From positions 62,001 to 126,000 of the forward strand of contig CAYROO010000006.1 of the NCBI GenBank assembly GCA_964425915.1: 64,000 nucleotides of DNA, in the 5' to 3' direction. Numbering within the stretch: position 1 is the stretch's first letter; every line of letters starts with the position of its first letter. Of the stretch, positions 61,193 through 64,000 are shown in pieces. Origin of the DNA: Polycyclovorans sp964425915 (GTDB lineage: Bacteria > Pseudomonadota > Gammaproteobacteria > Nevskiales > Nevskiaceae). The notes beneath the pieces were generated by a model, which was given only the letters and a program-made list of their open reading frames with translations, did not search any database and had not been told where the DNA came from. The translations under genes and the position numbers were made by a program.

Positions 61193-62893
61193 TCAGGCCC
61201 GCAGGCGCTCCAGCACCGCTGCCACCGTTGCCGGAATCCGCTCAGCGTCGGCGGCATCACGGCGCTTGAACTCGAACTGCTGGTCGGCCAGGGCCTTGTC
61301 GCCAATCGTCACGCGCAGCGGAATCCCGATCAACTCGGCATCGGCAAACATGGCGCCCGGTCGCAGACCACGATCATCCAGGGCAACCTCCACCCCGGCC
61401 TCGCTCAGGCCCGTGTAGAGGGCCTCGGCGGCCTCGCGCACGGCATCGGAGCGATCCATGCCGATGGGACAGAGAATGATCTGGAACGGCGCTACCGCCA
61501 GCGGCCACATCATCCCCTGGCCATCGTGACGCTGCTCAATGATGGCGGCCGCAAGCCGCGATACACCGACGCCATAGCAGCCCATCCAGGGCACCAGCGG
61601 CTGGCCCTGTTCATCGAGCACGCTCAGGCCCATTGCGTCGCTGTACTTGCGGCCCAGTTGGAAGATATGACCGCCTTCGATCCCGCGATAGAAGCGGATG
61701 TGACCCACCCCGTCGGGACTGGGATCGCCTTCCATGACGTTGCGCAGATCGGCCGTCTCCGGCTCAGCACAGTCGCGGCCCCAGTTGGCGCCACGCAGAT
61801 GATGATCCGGCTGGTTGGCGCCACAGACGAAGTCGGCCACGGCCGCTGCAGCGTGATCGGCGATCACCGGGATCGGGCTGCCCACCGGCCCGAGATAGCC
61901 CACCGGGCAACCGAACAGGCGCTCCACTTCGTCTGGCTCGGCCATGCAGAAACCGGCGCCAATAGCGGGGTGACGCGTTGCCTTGACCTCATTGAGCTGA
62001 TGGTCGCCGCGCAGCGCCACAGCCCGCAGCTCGCCGGCAGCGGTGCGCAGCACCAACAGCTTCACCTTGGCGGTCAGCGGCACCTTGAGGAAGGCCGCGA
62101 CCTGCTCGCAGGTCTTCTGCCCGGGCGTGGACACGGTCTCCAGTGTCGCTGTCGCGGCCGGACGCGGTCCCGGCGCGACGCAGACCGCCGCTTCGACATT
62201 GGCGGCATACGGGCCGCTGTCGGACACCGCCAGCAAGTCCTCGCCGGACCCCGCCAGAATATGGAACTCCTCCGAGCGGTTGCCGCCGATGTTGCCGGCG
62301 TCCGCCTGGACGATACGGAAGTCGATACCCAGTCGCGTGAAGATCCGCGTGTAGGCCTCGCGCATCACGCCGTACTCCGCCGCCAGCCCGGCCTCGTCAG
62401 CGTGAAAGGAGTAGGCATCCTTCATCAGGAATTCGCGGGCGCGCATCACGCCGAATCGCGGGCGCCGCTCGTCGCGGAACTTGGTCTGAATCTGGTAGTA
62501 GTTGACCGGCAGCTGCTTGTAAGAGCGCACGTCCTGCTTGACGTGATGAACGATCACTTCCTCGTGCGTGGGCCCGTAACAGAAGTCATTGTCATGGCGG
62601 TCTTTGATGCGCAGCATTTCGGCCCCCATCTGCGACCAGCGGCCGGATTGCTGCCACAGCTCGGCCGGCTGCACTGACGGCATCAGCAGCTCCACTGCGC
62701 CTGCCCGATTCATTTCCTCCCGCACGATGCGCTCGATGTTGCGCAGGACACGAAGACCAATCGGCATCCACGTGTACAGGCCGGCGCCCAGCTTGCGGAT
62801 GAAACCGGCACGCTGCATCAACTGGTGCGAAACGACCTCCGCGTCGGCAGGGGTTTCCTTGGCGGTGGCAACGGGAAATCGGGAAAGGCGCAT
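61193..62893 (-). CDS. proS: Prolyl-tRNA synthetase
   Basis: 566 aa class II synthetase of the bacterial type with a full INS editing domain (about 225-400). Motif 1 region YTWMPIGLRVLRNIERIVREEM, motif 2 FRDERRPRFGVMRAREFLMKD, motif 3 GCYGVGVSRLAAAIIEQ. ATG at 62893 (MRLSRFPVATAKETPADAEV) is the family start. The frame is open upstream to an ATG at 62965 through heptamer repeats, giving a possible 24-residue extension (FPIPDSR repeats). No Shine-Dalgarno is visible before 62893. Confidence 0.93.
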   Translation of the reverse strand: MRLSRFPVATAKETPADAEVVSHQLMQRAGFIRKLGAGLYTWMPIGLRVLRNIERIVREEMNRAGAVELLMPSVQPAELWQQSGRWSQMGAEMLRIKDRHDNDFCYGPTHEEVIVHHVKQDVRSYKQLPVNYYQIQTKFRDERRPRFGVMRAREFLMKDAYSFHADEAGLAAEYGVMREAYTRIFTRLGIDFRIVQADAGNIGGNRSEEFHILAGSGEDLLAVSDSGPYAANVEAAVCVAPGPRPAATATLETVSTPGQKTCEQVAAFLKVPLTAKVKLLVLRTAAGELRAVALRGDHQLNEVKATRHPAIGAGFCMAEPDEVERLFGCPVGYLGPVGSPIPVIADHAAAAVADFVCGANQPDHHLRGANWGRDCAEPETADLRNVMEGDPSPDGVGHIRFYRGIEGGHIFQLGRKYSDAMGLSVLDEQGQPLVPWMGCYGVGVSRLAAAIIEQRHDGQGMMWPLAVAPFQIILCPIGMDRSDAVREAAEALYTGLSEAGVEVALDDRGLRPGAMFADAELIGIPLRVTIGDKALADQQFEFKRRDAADAERIPATVAAVLERLRA

Positions 62894-62902
62894 GAAGGGC
62901 TC

Positions 62903-62956
62903 GGGAATCGGGAATCGGGAATCGGGAATCGGGAATCGGGAATCGGGAATCGGGAA
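62903..62956. repeat. GGGAATC heptamer array
   Basis: Seven perfect tandem copies of GGGAATC (62903-62951) and a partial eighth, ending 10 bases before the proS ATG. The array replaces the normal ribosome-binding region and is in frame with proS on the minus strand. Similar heptamers are scattered in Xanthomonadaceae-like genomes (from memory). Confidence 0.95.
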
Positions 62957-62970
62957 AATACGCATGCCGC

Positions 62971-63315
62971 CTAGGTGCCATCAACATCCCGCACCTTGAG
63001 GCGTCGCTCCTGTGGCCGCCCGTCCTGAAGTTGCCAGGCCCGCATTTCCAGCACGCCCTTGGTGTTGAGTGAAATGACCAAATGAAGGTCGCCGTCGGCG
63101 ATCTGCTCGGCGGTCGGTTCCGCCGGTGCGGTGGGCACTGACCAGAGTCGCGCCCACAGCTCTGCGCCCTCGGGCACATCGCCCTCCAGCCATCGGGCGG
63201 GCTGACCCTGGCGCGCCAGCACCACGCCAGACACCGGCTCGGGCTGTGCCACCTGGGCGGCGTGCAGCAGGGTAATCGCCAGTCGGCGCGGCAGCATCAG
63301 GTCATCGGCAGTCAT
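62971..63315 (-). CDS. Degenerate JAB/MPN (Mov34-like) protein lacking the JAMM metal site
   Basis: 114 aa. The frame matches JAB/MPN proteins that accompany MoeB/HesA enzymes: LPRRLAITLLHAAQ at the start, APAEPTAEQIADGDLHLVISLNTKGVLEMRAW near the end (in two runs). The metal and catalytic positions are gone: the E-x-C-G region reads PVSG (27-30) and the H-x-H-P motif reads WSVP (58-61). A stretch between is shorter than usual. Likely a pseudoenzyme or scaffold. Its ATG overlaps the E1 gene stop by four bases. Confidence 0.65.
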   Translation of the reverse strand: MTADDLMLPRRLAITLLHAAQVAQPEPVSGVVLARQGQPARWLEGDVPEGAELWARLWSVPTAPAEPTAEQIADGDLHLVISLNTKGVLEMRAWQLQDGRPQERRLKVRDVDGT

Positions 63316-64000
63316 GGCGTCGGTTTCGCGCAACAGGGGCAGTCAGGGTCTTGCGGCAGCCGGTGGCGCCGCCATTCCAGGGTTCGGGCATTCCAAGTGT
63401 GCAGGGTTCCAGCATCCTCGGCGAGTCCCAGCAGGCGCCGCTGCGCCAGCAGGGCCTGCTGCGCGGCAATGGTCCCGATCACAGGGCCCAGAATGCCCGC
63501 CTCCTCGCATCGCTCGGCGCCTTCGCCCGCGCTCGGGTAGAGGCAGGCATAGCAGCCCCCGCGCCGGCTCGGGTCGATGACCCCCAGCTGGCCCTCGAAG
63601 CGAATCGCCGCGGCAAACACTAACGGCACACGCGCCCGCACACAGGCGGCATTGATGGCGAAGCGGGCGGCAAAGTTATCGGTGCCGTCGAGCACCAGAT
63701 CCACTTCGCTCAGACGCGACGACCAGTCGCCGGGCGCAAGCACCTCGGTCTGCACCTGGGGGTTGAGGGCTTGCAGTTGCGCGGCGGTGGCAGTGGCCTT
63801 GTTGCGGCCGAGGTCCGTCTCGCGGTAGATCACCTGCCGATGCAGGTTGCTCAGCGAGACGTGGTCCGGGTCGCACAGCAGCAGTCGTCCGACCCCGGCG
63901 CCCGCAAGATAAAGCGCCGTGAGGCTGCCCAGGCCACCCAGACCCACCAGCAGCACAGTGGAGTCCCGCAGCAGCGCCTGGCCGTTGACCCCCACTTCCA
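63312..64000 (-). CDS. MoeB/ThiF/HesA-family adenylyltransferase (E1-like), 5' end outside window
   Basis: About 229 residues visible; the frame is open to the window edge (EVGVNGQALL), so the first residues lie beyond. Rossmann motif VGLGGLGSLTALYLAGAGVG, SNLHRQVIY with R-Q, VLDGTDNFAARF, Zn-binding CYAC and CPCC pairs, and the cysteine in RCEEAGILGPVIG. It adenylates the C-terminal glycine of a ubiquitin-like sulphur carrier (MoaD or ThiS). Co-translated with the degenerate MPN gene. Confidence 0.85.
   Translation of the reverse strand, partial: EVGVNGQALLRDSTVLLVGLGGLGSLTALYLAGAGVGRLLLCDPDHVSLSNLHRQVIYRETDLGRNKATATAAQLQALNPQVQTEVLAPGDWSSRLSEVDLVLDGTDNFAARFAINAACVRARVPLVFAAAIRFEGQLGVIDPSRRGGCYACLYPSAGEGAERCEEAGILGPVIGTIAAQQALLAQRRLLGLAEDAGTLHTWNARTLEWRRHRLPQDPDCPCCAKPTP

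Noticed and set aside
61526..62677. 383-aa plus-strand frame
   Set aside because: Antisense shadow of proS.
62903..62956. Heptamer array considered as a CRISPR or minisatellite in a gene
   Set aside because: Unit is 7 bases with no spacers, so not CRISPR; kept as a simple tandem repeat.

Overview
The window is high-GC chromosomal DNA from a gammaproteobacterium, most likely in the Pseudomonas / Xanthomonadales / Nevskiales part of the class. The evidence is gene order. On the minus strand runs nnr-tsaE-amiC-(hypothetical)-mutL-miaA-hfq-hflX-hflK-hflC-DUF2065-hisZ-purA, then a divergent tRNA-Leu and rnr-(OmpA lipoprotein)-rlmB-rpsF-rpsR-rplI-dnaB-alr. Further on come pcnB-folK-dNK-panB-panC-panD and pgi, then the lptF-lptG / pepA-holC-valS junction. 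All of these are well-known gammaproteobacterial neighbourhoods. A GGGAATC heptamer array upstream of proS is of a type I associate with Xanthomonadaceae-like genomes. I cannot fix the genus.

Layout. 0-0.4 kb: the end of an OmpA-family protein. 0.5-8 kb: a lipid-metabolism locus, with a biotin-dependent acyl-CoA carboxylase (two subunits) and an enoyl-CoA hydratase behind a FabR/DesT-like TetR gene. Divergent from that regulator is a ferredoxin-reductase / fatty-acid-desaturase pair (desC-desB type), with a DesT-like operator over its promoter. 8-14 kb: phosphate transporter Pit with its DUF47 partner, a class II cyclic-nucleotide phosphodiesterase, a CcsA/YpjD-type membrane protein, CorB-type protein and RadA. 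14.4-18.6 kb: a phospho-signalling operon (CHASE2 Ser/Thr kinase, PP2C phosphatase, FHA protein). 18.6-44 kb: the conserved housekeeping blocks named above, with queG divergent from nnr, a PA2778/PA2779-like pair and pgi. 44-50 kb: pantothenate and folate genes and pcnB. 50-58 kb: a hydrolase/RDD pair, LptFG, PepA, HolC, ValS and FxsA.

58.33-60.61 kb is the one clearly accessory segment. A complete tRNA-Thr(CGT) gene is followed by 2.2 kb of foreign-looking DNA ending in a perfect 50-bp copy of the tRNA 3' half. This mini-island has no integrase. It carries a single-TM coiled-coil protein, a SRAP (YedK/HMCES-type) abasic-site-binding protein and an AT-rich small gene. 60.6-64 kb: a lytic transglycosylase whose stop codon is completed at the island junction, proS with heptamer repeats at its 5' end, and a MoeB/ThiF-type E1 gene (cut by the window edge) overlapping a degenerate JAB/MPN protein that has lost its metal ligands.

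Most genes are ordinary housekeeping. The points most worth a second look are the integrase-less tRNA-Thr island, the metal-site-dead MPN protein beside an E1 enzyme, the duplicated 26-bp element in the predicted panD leader, the terminator that abuts the start of a 2OG-oxygenase-like gene, and the DesT-type regulator placed between a desaturase pair and a geranyl-CoA-carboxylase-like operon.
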